64,000 nucleotides of DNA from Sphingomonas sp. R-74633 (GCF_013416555.1 NZ_JACCFG010000005.1:372001-436000); one strand, 5' to 3'; shown: positions 1 through 8,791, numbered from the stretch's first letter. Notes: generated from the sequence alone by a model not told the origin. Program-made: numbers and translations.

Positions 1-1
1 G

Positions 2-1075
2 ACCACCGGGATCGACTGGTCCTCGACGCGCACGCTCAAGGACACGCTCGACATTTCGGTGACCAAGCTCACCGGGCTGTGGCTGACCTGGGGCGGCATC
101 GCGGTGATCTATGCCGTCTTCCGCTTCTGGTGGACCGGCCGCTATGCCAATTTCGCCTGGTCGATCTGGTGCATCGAGATGGCCGCGCCGGCGCTGTTCC
201 TGCTTTCCATCCCCTATGTCCTCTGGCTCGACCGCAAGCTCGTCCAGCCCAAGGACGGCGCCTGGAATCTCGGCGCCTGGCTGATGGGCCTGAAGGAGCC
301 GATCGACCACAAGGCGATCCAGAACCATCTGCGCAGCTGGGCGGTGAAGGGCTTCTTCCTCGCCTTCATGCTTTCGATTGTCCCGCCCAATTTCGGCGAT
401 TTCGTCGGCTGGGACTTCAGCCGCATGTTCGAGAACCCGGCGGTGGTCGCCAATTACTGCATCAGCTTCATGTTCGTGATCGACGTGGCTTTCGCCACTG
501 CCGGCTACATCCTGACGATGCGCCCGCTCGACTCGCACATCCGCACCGCCACGCCCTATGCGGCGGGCTGGACCGCGGCGCTGATCTGCTATCCGCCCTT
601 CGTGCTGATGAACGAGGGCGGCGTGCTCGACTATCACCCCGGCAGCGCCGACTGGACCTATTGGTTCGCCGGCCATCCCTGGGTGCTGGGCGGGCTCGGC
701 GCAGTGCTGGTGGCGCTGACCGGCATCTATGCCTGGGCGACGATCGCCTTCGGCATCCGCTTCTCGAACCTCACCCATCGCGGCATCCTCACCCACGGTC
801 CCTATGCCTGGAGCCGCCACCCCGCCTATCTGGCGAAGAACAGCTTCTGGTGGCTGTCGGGCCTGCCTTTCCTGGCGACGACCACCTGGCTCGAAGGCAT
901 TCGCAACGCCGCGATCATGGCCGTGGTCAGCGGCATCTATTACTGGCGCGCGCGCACCGAGGAGCTGCATCTGGGCTCCGATCCGGCCTATCAGGAATAT
1001 AGCGCCTGGATGGCCCGCAACGCGCCGGTGCCGCGCTTCTTCGGCTGGCTGGGAAGCAAGCTCCGTCCGGCCTGA
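2..1075 (+). CDS. Isoprenylcysteine carboxylmethyltransferase-family membrane protein, 5' end missing
   Basis: The reading frame is open from base 2, so the true start lies upstream of the window; a GTG at 59 would give 338 residues but probably is not the start. The protein has several hydrophobic segments and a C-terminal block with HGPYAWSRHPAYLAKN followed about 50 residues later by EELHLGSDPAYQEY, which is the pattern of the ICMT/phospholipid methyltransferase-like membrane family (AdoMet-dependent methylation of a lipid or prenyl-cysteine group). The true substrate cannot be read from the sequence. It converges on rsmE with a one-base gap. Confidence 0.75.
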   Translation, partial: TTGIDWSSTRTLKDTLDISVTKLTGLWLTWGGIAVIYAVFRFWWTGRYANFAWSIWCIEMAAPALFLLSIPYVLWLDRKLVQPKDGAWNLGAWLMGLKEPIDHKAIQNHLRSWAVKGFFLAFMLSIVPPNFGDFVGWDFSRMFENPAVVANYCISFMFVIDVAFATAGYILTMRPLDSHIRTATPYAAGWTAALICYPPFVLMNEGGVLDYHPGSADWTYWFAGHPWVLGGLGAVLVALTGIYAWATIAFGIRFSNLTHRGILTHGPYAWSRHPAYLAKNSFWWLSGLPFLATTTWLEGIRNAAIMAVVSGIYYWRARTEELHLGSDPAYQEYSAWMARNAPVPRFFGWLGSKLRPA

Positions 1076-1076
1076 C

Positions 1077-1817
1077 TTACCAGTCCCCCGCAGCACCCAT
1101 CCACAACGCGACCGCCGCCGCCGCCGCGGTCTCTGCCCGCAAAATTCGCGGTCCGAGAGAAATCCCCACCGCCTTGGGATGCGCCCGGATCGCTTCGCGC
1201 TCGGCCTCGTCGAACCCGCCTTCGGGCCCGATCAGGATCGCCGCCGGTCCCGGATGTGCGCGCATTGCTTCCATCGCCGGCACGCCGCCGGTCTCGTCGG
1301 CAAAGAACAGCACGCGCGCCTCGGGCCAGTCGCGCAGCAGCGCCGGCAGCTTCACCATCTCGTCGAGCACCGGCAGCGCGGTGCGCCCGCATTGCTCGGC
1401 CGCCTCGATCATGTGCGTGCGCAGCCGCTCGAGATTGAGCTTGTCGACCACCGCGCGCCGCGTCAGCACCGGCACCAGCCGGTCGACCCCGAGCTCGCAC
1501 GCCTTCTCCGCGATCCAGTCGATCCGTCCCTTCTTGATCGGCGCCGCGCACAGCCACAGATCGGGCACCGCCTCGCGTTCGCGCAACTTGTCGGTGACTT
1601 CGAGAACCAGGTCGCGCTTGCCGATATGGCGCGCCACGCCGGCCCATTCGCCGGTCTTGTCGTCGAACAGCTTGACCGCTTCGCCCAGCTTTATCCGCAT
1701 CACCGAGACGAGATAATGCGCCTGCGGGCCGTCGATCCGGATCTCGCCGGGTGACAGCTCGGTCTCGACGAACAGGCGTGGGGCGGATTGGGGCGGCCAG
1801 GCGGGAGTAGCGGGCAT
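1077..1817 (-). CDS. rsmE: 16S rRNA (uracil(1498)-N(3))-methyltransferase RsmE
   Basis: 246 residues, normal for RsmE, a SPOUT-class enzyme that methylates U1498 of 16S rRNA in the assembled 30S subunit using AdoMet. The knotted C-terminal domain shows the family signatures ILIGPEGGFDEAE and LGPRILRAETA, which form the AdoMet pocket; the N-terminal part (FVETELSPGEIRIDGPQAHYL) matches the PUA-like RNA-binding domain. It starts 59 bases after the EF-hand gene on the same strand and may be co-transcribed with it, although the two have no obvious functional link. Confidence 0.93.
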   Translation of the reverse strand: MPATPAWPPQSAPRLFVETELSPGEIRIDGPQAHYLVSVMRIKLGEAVKLFDDKTGEWAGVARHIGKRDLVLEVTDKLREREAVPDLWLCAAPIKKGRIDWIAEKACELGVDRLVPVLTRRAVVDKLNLERLRTHMIEAAEQCGRTALPVLDEMVKLPALLRDWPEARVLFFADETGGVPAMEAMRAHPGPAAILIGPEGGFDEAEREAIRAHPKAVGISLGPRILRAETAAAAAVALWMGAAGDW

Positions 1818-1876
1818 GACGCCTGCTCTAGCCGCCGAGCCGGCCTCCCGTCACTCCCCCTGCTCCTGGTCCAAGC

Positions 1877-2587
1877 TTATTCGCCCATGCCACCCATGCC
1901 GCCGCCGGGGCCCATGCCGCCCATGCCGCCACCGCCCTGGCCCATTCCGCCGCCGCCGCGCCGGCCGCCGCCGCCACGCCCGCCCATGCCGCGGCCGCCA
2001 CCGCCGCCCCGCTTGCCGGGCTTGAAGCTCGGCGTCTCCAGCTTGGGCAGTTCGGACTTTTCGATCTTGCCGTCGCCATTCTTGTCGAGCAGCGCGAAGC
2101 GCTTGTCGGCGGCGATGCGGAACTCGCGCGCATCCACGCCGCGATTGAAGTTGGTGTCGGCCACCGCCACCGGCTCGGGATAGTCGAAATAGCCGAAGCG
2201 CGCCGCGCCCTGCGCGACATAGGTCGCCTTGGGCCGGGGCGAATCGCTGTCGCCGCTGCCTTCGGTCGATTCCGCTTCGGTGCCCATATAGCCGCCCACC
2301 CGGATCATCGGCGCGACCTCCGTCTCGTAATATTCCAGGTCGTCGGGATCGATCTCGCCGTCATGCCCGCGATCGAGCACTGCGAAGAAGCGCGCCGCAT
2401 CGGCTTCCATCTCGTCCTGAGTCAGCACCCCGTCATGGTTCGCGTCGGCCTTGTCGAACCAGATGTTCGGCGCGTCGGGACCGCGGAACGGCTCGCCCAT
2501 CGGGCTGATGAAGAAATTGGGCGGCGTGTCGGCCAGCGCAGGGGTGGCGGCAGCAACGAGCGTCAGGCTGGCGAGGAGAAGGCGCAT
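1877..2587 (-). CDS. Secreted EF-hand calcium-binding protein with glycine-rich tail
   Basis: 236 residues from the ATG at 2587, which opens a clear signal peptide (MRLLLASLTLVAAATPALA, cleavage after about residue 19). Four EF-hand-like loops can be seen: DANHDGVLTQDE (48-59), DRGHDGEIDPDD (72-83), a degenerate DTNFNRGVDARE (144-155) and DKNGDGKIEKSE (168-179). The last 45 residues are almost only Gly, Met and Arg (GGMGG-type repeats), encoded by a low-complexity stretch at about 1880-2015. Probably exported to the periplasm and binding calcium; the role of the tail is unknown. A longer frame extending upstream to 3490 runs antisense through ubiA and is not real. Confidence 0.85.
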   Translation of the reverse strand: MRLLLASLTLVAAATPALADTPPNFFISPMGEPFRGPDAPNIWFDKADANHDGVLTQDEMEADAARFFAVLDRGHDGEIDPDDLEYYETEVAPMIRVGGYMGTEAESTEGSGDSDSPRPKATYVAQGAARFGYFDYPEPVAVADTNFNRGVDAREFRIAADKRFALLDKNGDGKIEKSELPKLETPSFKPGKRGGGGGRGMGGRGGGGRRGGGGMGQGGGGMGGMGPGGGMGGMGE

Positions 2588-2701
2588 CGAATGTTTCCAA
2601 GGTGAAATGGTGCCAACCTGCCGGTGCGCCCGCATTGTCGCAGAATTATGCCAGATTGTTGCGGGCTTGATCTTTGCGGCCTGCGCGCGGAGACGAGGGC
2701 G

Positions 2702-3616
2702 ATGGCCGAAGCGCAGCAGATCGTACCCGATACCGAGCATCGCGGGCTGGTGGGCCTGCTTCCCGCCGCCGCACGTCCCTATGCGCTGCTCGCCCGCTTC
2801 GACCGTCCGATCGGCTGGTGGCTGTTGTTCTGGCCCGGCGCCTGGGCGGTCGCGCTCAGCAAGGGCGCGGTCGCGCGCTGGGACCTGATCCTCTGGCTGC
2901 TGCTCGGCGCGATCGCGATGCGCGGCGCCGGCTGCGTCTATAACGACGTGGTCGATCGCGACCTCGATCGTCAGGTCGCGCGTACCCGCAGCCGCCCGGT
3001 GGCGAGCGGCGCGGTCTCGGTGAAGTCCGCCGCGCTCTGGCTCGCCGCGCTCCTCCTTGTAGGTATGGTCGTCTGGTTCCAGCTCCACTGGCCCGCGCGC
3101 CTCGTCGCGCTCGCCAGCATCGCGCCGGTCGCTGCCTATCCCTTCATGAAGCGGATCACCTGGTGGCCCCAGGCCTGGCTCGGCCTGGTCTTCTCCTGGG
3201 CCGCTTTGGTCGGCTGGATCGAGATCGGCACGCAACCCCTGCTCCCGCTCGCCTTGCTCTATGCCGGCTGCATCGCATGGGTGATCGGCTATGACACGAT
3301 CTACGCAGTGCAGGATATCGAGGACGATGCGCTGGTCGGCGTCCGCTCCTCCGCCCGCGCGATGGGCAGCCATGTCCGCGGCGGCGTCTCGCTCTTCTAT
3401 GTCGTCGCGCTCGGCTGCTGGGGAGCGGCGATCTGGCAGCTCCGCCCCGATCTGCTCGCGCTGGCGACGCTGCTGCCGATGGCACTCCATCTCCTCTGGC
3501 AGGTCGCGACGCTTGACCCGAAGGACGGCGCCAACGCGCTCGCCCGCTTCCGTGCCAATCGCAATGCGGGCTTCCTGATGTTCGCTGCCTGCTTCGTCGT
3601 CGGCCAGACGCTTTGA
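2702..3616 (+). CDS. ubiA: 4-hydroxybenzoate polyprenyltransferase UbiA
   Basis: 304 residues from ATG 2702. This integral membrane enzyme attaches the polyprenyl tail to 4-hydroxybenzoate in ubiquinone synthesis. Both aspartate-rich motifs of the family that bind Mg-diphosphate are present: NDVVDRDLD at residues 81-89 and YDTIYAVQDIEDD at about 197-209. About eight hydrophobic segments follow the usual UbiA pattern. The frame is open upstream to 2624 but the added residues are not like the family; the chosen start gives the common N-terminus before RFDRPIGWWLL. Divergent from the EF-hand gene. Confidence 0.93.
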   Translation: MAEAQQIVPDTEHRGLVGLLPAAARPYALLARFDRPIGWWLLFWPGAWAVALSKGAVARWDLILWLLLGAIAMRGAGCVYNDVVDRDLDRQVARTRSRPVASGAVSVKSAALWLAALLLVGMVVWFQLHWPARLVALASIAPVAAYPFMKRITWWPQAWLGLVFSWAALVGWIEIGTQPLLPLALLYAGCIAWVIGYDTIYAVQDIEDDALVGVRSSARAMGSHVRGGVSLFYVVALGCWGAAIWQLRPDLLALATLLPMALHLLWQVATLDPKDGANALARFRANRNAGFLMFAACFVVGQTL

Positions 3617-3647
3617 CCTTCGGCCCTCACATACCTAGATCGCACCG

Positions 3648-4994
3648 ATGCTGACCATAACCGAAGCCTGTGAACGTGCCGCCGATGTCGTCGCGCGGGC
3701 GCGCGCCGCAGGCGCCGACGCCGCCGATGCCGTATTCGCCGCCGACAGTTCGCAATCGGTCTCGGTGCGCATGGGCGAGCTCGAGGATGTCGAGCGCTCG
3801 GAGAGCGAGGAGCTCGGCCTGCGCGTCTTCGTCGGCAGCCGCTCGGCCAGCGTCTCCACCTCCGACCTGAGCGGCGACGCGCTCGCCACGCTCGTCGAGC
3901 GTGCCGTCGCGATGGCGCGTGAGGCGCCCGAGGACAAATGGGCCGGTCTCGCCCCCGAGGCGCGGCTGCTCCACGGCCAGCCGCCGATGCTCGATCTCGA
4001 CGACGGCGCCCAGGTCGATCCCCCCTCGCTAAAGGCGCGCGCACTCATCGCCGAGGAAGCAGCGCGCGGGGTCGAGGGCGTCACCAACAGCGAAGGCGCC
4101 AGCGCCGGCGCCTCGCGCTCGGTAATGACGCTCGCGACCAGCCACGGCTTCACCGGCGGCTATGCCCAGACCAGCCACGGCACTTCGGCCAGCGTCCTCG
4201 CCGGCGCGGGCGGCGCGATGCAGCGCGACTATGCGCATCATTCAGCCCGCCACGCCGCCGGCCTCGAAGCGCCCGAGCTGATCGGCCGCCTTGCCGGCGA
4301 GCGTGCCGTCGCCCGGCTCGATCCCGCCAGGATCCCCAGCGGCGCGATGCCCGTCGTCTTCGATCGCCGCGTCTCCGCCGGGCTGATCGGCCATTTCCTC
4401 GGCGCGATCGCCGGCGCCGCGATCACCCGCAAGACCAGCTTCCTGCTCGACAGGCTCGGCCAGCAGGTTTTCGCCACGGGCGTGACGATCTGCGACGATC
4501 CGCATCGCCCGCGCGGCCTGCGCTCGCGCCCCTTCGATGGCGAGGGCCTGCCCGTCCAGCCGGTCAAGCTCGTCGATGCCGGCCTGCTCGAGACCTGGCT
4601 GCTCGACAGCGCCTCCGCACGCCAATTGGGCCTCGAGCCGACCGGCCATGCCTCGCGCGGCATCGGCGGCGCGCCCGGCGTGGCGCCGTCCAACCTCTTC
4701 ATGGAGCCCGGCCATATCCCGCCGGAGACTCTGGTCGGCGAGATCGACTATGGCATCCTCGTCACCGAGCTGATCGGGCAGGGCGTCAATGGCGTCACCG
4801 GCGACTATAGCCGCGGTGCCGCCGGCTTCCTGATCGAGAAGGGCGAGATCACGCGCGCGGTCTCCGAAATCACGATCGCGTCGAACCTCAAGGACATGTT
4901 CCTCAACCTCACGCCCGCCAGCGACCTCGAGTTCCGCTACGGGATCAACGCGCCGACGATCCGCATCGACGGGATGACGATCGCCGGTGCCTGA
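3648..4994 (+). CDS. pmbA: TldD/PmbA (TldE) family metalloprotease subunit
   Basis: 448 residues, the expected PmbA/TldE length. TldD and TldE form a cytoplasmic heterodimeric protease that degrades unfolded peptides and processes some peptide antibiotics; the PmbA subunit lacks the zinc-binding HExxxH of TldD, and none is visible here. Family features include the N-terminal VRMGELEDVERSESEELGLRVFVG block and the C-terminal GVNGVTGDYSRGAAGFLIEKGEI block. No tldD gene is in the window. Its TGA overlaps the GTG start of the next gene by 8 bases, so the two are translationally coupled. Confidence 0.92.
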   Translation: MLTITEACERAADVVARARAAGADAADAVFAADSSQSVSVRMGELEDVERSESEELGLRVFVGSRSASVSTSDLSGDALATLVERAVAMAREAPEDKWAGLAPEARLLHGQPPMLDLDDGAQVDPPSLKARALIAEEAARGVEGVTNSEGASAGASRSVMTLATSHGFTGGYAQTSHGTSASVLAGAGGAMQRDYAHHSARHAAGLEAPELIGRLAGERAVARLDPARIPSGAMPVVFDRRVSAGLIGHFLGAIAGAAITRKTSFLLDRLGQQVFATGVTICDDPHRPRGLRSRPFDGEGLPVQPVKLVDAGLLETWLLDSASARQLGLEPTGHASRGIGGAPGVAPSNLFMEPGHIPPETLVGEIDYGILVTELIGQGVNGVTGDYSRGAAGFLIEKGEITRAVSEITIASNLKDMFLNLTPASDLEFRYGINAPTIRIDGMTIAGA

Positions 4995-5772
4995 GGCCGG
5001 TCTTGCCTCCCAGGTCGCGGCGATCGCCGCGGAAGCGGGGCGCCTCGCGATGGCGCGCTGGGATACCGACTTCAAGCGCTGGGAAAAGGTGCCGGGCAGC
5101 CCGGTCTGCGACGTCGATCTCGAAGTCGATTCGCTGCTCCGCGTCCGCCTGGCCGCATTGCTTCCCGAAGCCGGCTGGCTCTCCGAAGAGACCGCCGATA
5201 ACAGCGATCGCCTGTCGCGGCGGCTGCTCTGGGTGGTCGATCCGATCGACGGCACGCGGGATTATCTGCGCGGCCGGCCCGGCTGGGCAGTGTCGATCGC
5301 GCTGGTAGAGGATGGCCAGCCAGTGATCGGCGTGCTCGATGCGCCCGCGCGGAGCGAAGTCTGGATCGCCGAGGCGGGGAAGGGTGCCTTCCGCAACGGC
5401 GCGCGTCTTGCCGTCACGCCGCGCGACCAACTCGCCGGCGCCCGCGTGCCCGCGGACCAGCTTCCCACGGTCGACAGCGATCTCGTCATGGTCGCGAAGC
5501 CCAATTCGATCGCGCTGCGGATCGCGATGGTCGCGGCGGGCGAAGCGGACCTGCTCGCCACGATCCGCTGGGGCAATGAATGGGACATCGCCGCCGCCGT
5601 GCTGATCGCGAGCGAAGCGGGCGCGGCAATCTCCGACGCGTTCGGCCGCCCGCTTGGCTTCAACACCCCCGGCGCCCAGGCCTTTGGTGTCCTCGTTACC
5701 GCGCCTGGGATCCATGAAGCTGCAGTAGAACGGCTGCACGAGCGCGCGGTTACAGTCTCCGCCGGCGCGTAA
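4987..5772 (+). CDS. Inositol monophosphatase-family protein (CysQ-like 3'(2'),5'-bisphosphate nucleotidase)
   Basis: 261 residues from a GTG start overlapping the end of pmbA. The two metal-binding signatures of the IMPase/FBPase superfamily are present: LSEETADN (acidic Glu motif) and WVVDPIDGTRDYLRG (DPIDGT), with the C-terminal WDIAAAVLIASEAGA motif. Such enzymes hydrolyse phosphate from inositol phosphates or from 3'-phosphoadenosine 5'-phosphate (CysQ). The sequence alone does not separate the two; sphingomonad copies next to pmbA are usually named 3'(2'),5'-bisphosphate nucleotidase CysQ, which is what I favour. Confidence 0.85.
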   Translation: MPEAGLASQVAAIAAEAGRLAMARWDTDFKRWEKVPGSPVCDVDLEVDSLLRVRLAALLPEAGWLSEETADNSDRLSRRLLWVVDPIDGTRDYLRGRPGWAVSIALVEDGQPVIGVLDAPARSEVWIAEAGKGAFRNGARLAVTPRDQLAGARVPADQLPTVDSDLVMVAKPNSIALRIAMVAAGEADLLATIRWGNEWDIAAAVLIASEAGAAISDAFGRPLGFNTPGAQAFGVLVTAPGIHEAAVERLHERAVTVSAGA

Positions 5773-5787
5773 TATTTCGGGAATATT
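5771..5787. promoter_or_regulatory. Inverted repeat before the PAS-MarR gene
   Basis: AATATT, five bases, AATATT: a perfect 6-base dyad overlapping the 3' end of the CysQ-like gene and lying 77 bases before the TTG of the PAS-MarR gene. It is AT-rich against a GC-rich background and may be the autoregulatory operator of that regulator. This is inference only. Confidence 0.3.
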
Positions 5788-5863
5788 GCGTTTCCGTGCC
5801 CGCTTGAACTACGCTGTCCAAGAAGAGCATGCTTCACAAGAAGTGGCTAAGGGGGCGGGATAG

Positions 5864-6550
5864 TTGCGAAGCGGTGAAGGTTCTATCGTTGCGCAATGCA
5901 TCACCAGTCTCGGACTCGGGATATTGGAAGCCGATTCACGTTTCTCCGAGCTTGTTCAGCGCGATATCTTGGACCTGCGAAAATTCGGTATTCTCGAGCT
6001 GACGCACAAAGAAGACCTCGCGCCGAACACCGCGCACATCAATAATCTGCGCGACCATGGCGAGCCCTTCGTCATCGTCAAACGCTATGTCCGCGCGGAT
6101 GATTCGATCTGTTGGGTGCGCAATCATGTGTCGCGCATCTCGAACGGCGTCGGCGGCATGGTGTATCTTGCCACGGTCGAGGCAGTAGATGCCCCGCTTG
6201 ACGGCGACCGCGCGCTGCTCGACCTCGCCACACGCGTGCTGAAGTGGCGCGACGTGCGCTGCGGCAGGTTCGGCGCCGAAATATTCAGCGAGCCCGCGTC
6301 GGACATGCTCGTCGACCTGTTCGTCAGCGAGCAGAAGGGCCGCGAAGTCTGCGTGTCGAGCGCATGCCTTGCCAGCCACGTGCCGCCCACCACCGCGCTG
6401 CGCCATCTCTCGCTGCTCGAGGAAAAGGGGCTGATCGCCCGCGTTCCCGATCCCTTCGACCGGCGGCGCACCGTGGTCGAGCTGACCGGGCAGGGCCGCG
6501 CGACGGTGACGGCGATGCTCCAGACCTTTCAGCGCTCCGAGGGGCGATAG
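5864..6550 (+). CDS. PAS-domain MarR-type transcriptional regulator
   Basis: 228 residues from a TTG start preceded by the purine-rich AAGGGGGCGGGA. The N-terminal half (about 20-105) looks like a PAS fold (LELTHKEDLAPN, GEPFVIVKRYVRADDSICWVRNH). The C-terminal half is a winged helix of MarR type, with recognition helix region PPTTALRHLSLLEEKGLIARVPDPFDRR and wing RRRTVVELTGQG. Such proteins couple a small ligand or redox signal to DNA binding. Convergent with the methyltransferase gene, one base apart. Ligand and targets unknown. Confidence 0.78.
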   Translation: MRSGEGSIVAQCITSLGLGILEADSRFSELVQRDILDLRKFGILELTHKEDLAPNTAHINNLRDHGEPFVIVKRYVRADDSICWVRNHVSRISNGVGGMVYLATVEAVDAPLDGDRALLDLATRVLKWRDVRCGRFGAEIFSEPASDMLVDLFVSEQKGREVCVSSACLASHVPPTTALRHLSLLEEKGLIARVPDPFDRRRTVVELTGQGRATVTAMLQTFQRSEGR

Positions 6551-6551
6551 G

Positions 6552-7340
6552 CTAGCGCCGCGCGACCGCGATCAGCGCGGTCGATGCGATCGGCAGCACC
6601 GCGCGATCCCCCGCCATCCGCCGCACCTCGGCGACCACCGCCGCCTGCTGGCCCGCGTCGAGCGCCAGCCAGTCCGGGCTCATCCCGAACAGTTCGTCCG
6701 GCGTGTCGAGCTGGCGCATGTCCAGCGCGAAGTCGTGCGTCACCCGGTCGATCCGCGGCGCCGCGAACCCGGCATCGACCATCGCCGCCGACAGCCATTC
6801 GGGATCGCCGAGCGCGACCGCGCCCTCGGGCAGCCTCGTCTTGCCATCGAGCTTCGGGAACAGCCGCCGGCGGATCTGCGAGAGCAGCAGGAAGGTCGCG
6901 GCGCCTTCGCTCTGCCAGGTGGCGAGTACGCCCGGTCCGCCGGGCCGCGTGACCCGCGCCATCTCGGCCAGCCCCTTGCGCCAGTCGGGGAACATGATGA
7001 CGCCGAATACCGAGAATACCGCGTCGAAGCTGGCATCGGGCAAATCTAGCGCCTGCCCGTCCATCACCTTCGCCTCGACATTGGCCAGCCCCGCCGCCGC
7101 GATCCGCGCGACCATGCCGGACGAGAAGTCGGTCGCCACGATCTGCGCGCCGCTCCGTGCCGCCGCCAGCGCCAGCGCGCCGGTGCCCGCCGCCACGTCG
7201 AGCACGCGCATCTCCGGCGTCAGCGTCACCCGCGCCAGCGCCTCTTCGGCGAACTGCGCAGTGAACGGGTGGGCGGTGCGCTCGTAATTGGCCGCCGCAT
7301 CATCCCAATGCGCGGCATTCTCGTGCTTCTTGTCGGTCAT
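6552..7340 (-). CDS. Class I SAM-dependent methyltransferase
   Basis: 262 residues from ATG 7340, which has AAGG nine bases upstream; the frame is open seven codons further to 7361. Motif I of the Rossmann methyltransferases is VLDVAAGTGALA, followed by an acidic residue at the end of strand 2 (IVATDFSSGM) and motif II-like FDAVFSVFGVIMFPD. It resembles the UbiE/COQ5 small-molecule methyltransferases, but the substrate is not predictable. Divergent from the Rrf2 regulator, which may control it through the shared 87-base promoter region. Confidence 0.82.
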   Translation of the reverse strand: MTDKKHENAAHWDDAAANYERTAHPFTAQFAEEALARVTLTPEMRVLDVAAGTGALALAAARSGAQIVATDFSSGMVARIAAAGLANVEAKVMDGQALDLPDASFDAVFSVFGVIMFPDWRKGLAEMARVTRPGGPGVLATWQSEGAATFLLLSQIRRRLFPKLDGKTRLPEGAVALGDPEWLSAAMVDAGFAAPRIDRVTHDFALDMRQLDTPDELFGMSPDWLALDAGQQAAVVAEVRRMAGDRAVLPIASTALIAVARR

Positions 7341-7356
7341 TGGCGTGCCCTTGCGA

Positions 7357-7371
7357 ATCATGTAACATCAT
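7357..7371. promoter_or_regulatory. Near-palindrome in the methyltransferase/Rrf2 promoter region
   Basis: ATCATGTAACATCAT reads almost the same on both strands (one mismatched pair around the centre TAA). It lies between the divergent methyltransferase and Rrf2 genes, 17 bases before the methyltransferase ATG, where an Rrf2 repressor could block transcription of its neighbour. Inference. Confidence 0.35.
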
Positions 7372-7427
7372 AAGTGCCATGAAATCCTGCGCTTGCCAAT
7401 TGCCGTCGCGCCGCTGAGGAAAGACCG

Positions 7428-7862
7428 ATGCGAAAGGACAGCCGCCTATCCCGGATGCTCCATGTGCTGCTCCACATGGCGCGGCACGACGGGCCGATGA
7501 CCTCGGAGCACATCGCCAGGATGCTGCAGACCAACCCGGTGGTCGTCCGCCGCACGATGGCCGGGCTGCGCGACGCCGGTTACGTCCGCTCGGAGAAAGG
7601 CCATGGCGGCGGCTGGGTGATCGCCGCCGATCTGGAAAAGGTCTCGCTGCTCGACATCCACCGCGCCGTCGGCGGCCCGACGCTATTCGCGATCGGCAGC
7701 GAGCAGGACAACCCGGCCTGCGCGGTCGAAGCGGCGGTCAACGAAGCGCTCGACGAAGCGATGCGCGAAGCCGAGGCTTTATTGGTGGCCCGGCTCGGCG
7801 CGGTCAGCCTGGCCCAGCTCGCCCGCAGCTTCGATGCGCGCTGCTCGGCGCCGCCGGATTAA
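7428..7862 (+). CDS. Rrf2-family transcriptional regulator
   Basis: 144 residues, ATG preceded by GAGGAAAGA. The N-terminal winged helix is typical of Rrf2 (RLSRMLHVLLHMA, then TSEHIARMLQTNPVVVRRTMAGLRDAGYVRSEKGHGGGW). Iron-sulfur members (IscR, NsrR) carry three clustered cysteines in the middle of the protein; here only isolated Cys residues are seen, so this looks like the cluster-free YwnA-type branch. Probable regulator of the divergent methyltransferase gene. Confidence 0.86.
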   Translation: MRKDSRLSRMLHVLLHMARHDGPMTSEHIARMLQTNPVVVRRTMAGLRDAGYVRSEKGHGGGWVIAADLEKVSLLDIHRAVGGPTLFAIGSEQDNPACAVEAAVNEALDEAMREAEALLVARLGAVSLAQLARSFDARCSAPPD

Positions 7863-8050
7863 TGATAATATAGCGACAGCAAGACCGCTGTGAGCGCCAG
7901 GGCCAGGCACGACAGCGGCCCGGCGAGCGACACTGCACCCCATATCCCGGCGGATATATTCGCGGCCCTGAAATCAGCGACCATGTTCCGGGCGCAATAG
8001 ACGGCGCTGACAGCCAGCAGCAGCAGCGAGGCGATCAGCCATTCAGTCAT
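7859..8050 (-). CDS. Small two-helix membrane protein
   Basis: 63 residues with two hydrophobic segments (LIASLLLLAVSAVYCA and AVSLAGPLSCLALALTAVLLSLYY). The stop overlaps the end of the convergent Rrf2 gene by four bases. No family recognised; the membrane-protein composition and tight packing suggest a real gene. Confidence 0.55.
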   Translation of the reverse strand: MTEWLIASLLLLAVSAVYCARNMVADFRAANISAGIWGAVSLAGPLSCLALALTAVLLSLYYH

Positions 8051-8077
8051 GCGCGTGGGTGCCTGCCGCGTGTGCGG

Positions 8078-8788
8078 TCATCCCTCGTCGCCCTGGTACT
8101 TGATCTGCAGATAGCGCCCGCGCGTCGCCAGATTGTCGAGGTCGCCCTGCGCCAGCTGCGCGGTCATCTCGGCGATCTCGTCGTCGATCAGCTGCAGGCC
8201 CTGCGCCAGCTGCTGGTCCGGCGTCAGCCCGTTGCGCTCCACCCGGCGCAGCGGCTCGGGGACGCGGCCATAGCCCTTGACCAGTTCGGGCAGCTGCTCG
8301 CCGATCAGCTTGCGCACTTCCACTGCCGCCGGGCTGTTCTCGTCGAGCGTCGCAAGCTGCGGCGCCATCGTCTCGAGCTTCACGCCGATCGAATCGACCA
8401 GCCCGCGCACCGGCGAGGGCAAGGCAGGGCGCTGCGTCTCGAGCCAGCGCTCGGTCGAGCGCGGCAGCGCCTTGAGCGGGATCTCGGCCAGCTTCTCGAC
8501 ACTTACCGGCGCGCTCGCCGGCATCACCGCGAAGAGCATCGTGGCAGCGATCAGCAGCACCGCGACGAGCAGCGCGCCCATCATGCCCAGCGGCGCCACC
8601 GCCAGCGCGAAGACGATCGCGCCGACGATGATCACGCCGTCCGCCGCCGCGATCCGCCCGATCCGGCGGACCACTTCGGCCTCGCGGTGCTGGCGGTTGC
8701 GGCCGGAGACCGCGACATCGGTGCGGCTGCGCACCCGATTGAGCGTGTCCCCGATCCGGTTCAGCTCACGATCGACATCGGTGGGCAC
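8078..8788 (-). CDS. XpaC-like membrane protein, partner of TelA
   Basis: 236 residues. After a charged N-terminus come two adjacent membrane segments (about 50-90: VIIVGAIVFALAVAP and GALLVAVLLIAATMLFAV), then a long helical cytoplasmic region. It begins three bases after the stop of the TelA-family gene, so they form an operon. In Bacillus and others a TelA homologue is paired with XpaC, and this protein has the same size and layout, though the sequence is too divergent to be certain. Probably part of an envelope-stress or toxic-anion response module. Confidence 0.65.
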   Translation of the reverse strand: MPTDVDRELNRIGDTLNRVRSRTDVAVSGRNRQHREAEVVRRIGRIAAADGVIIVGAIVFALAVAPLGMMGALLVAVLLIAATMLFAVMPASAPVSVEKLAEIPLKALPRSTERWLETQRPALPSPVRGLVDSIGVKLETMAPQLATLDENSPAAVEVRKLIGEQLPELVKGYGRVPEPLRRVERNGLTPDQQLAQGLQLIDDEIAEMTAQLAQGDLDNLATRGRYLQIKYQGDEG

Positions 8789-8791
8789 GGT

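Noticed and set aside
1877..3490. EF-hand gene starting at 3490
   Set aside because: The extra residues are antisense to ubiA and lack a signal peptide; ATG 2587 opens a clear one.
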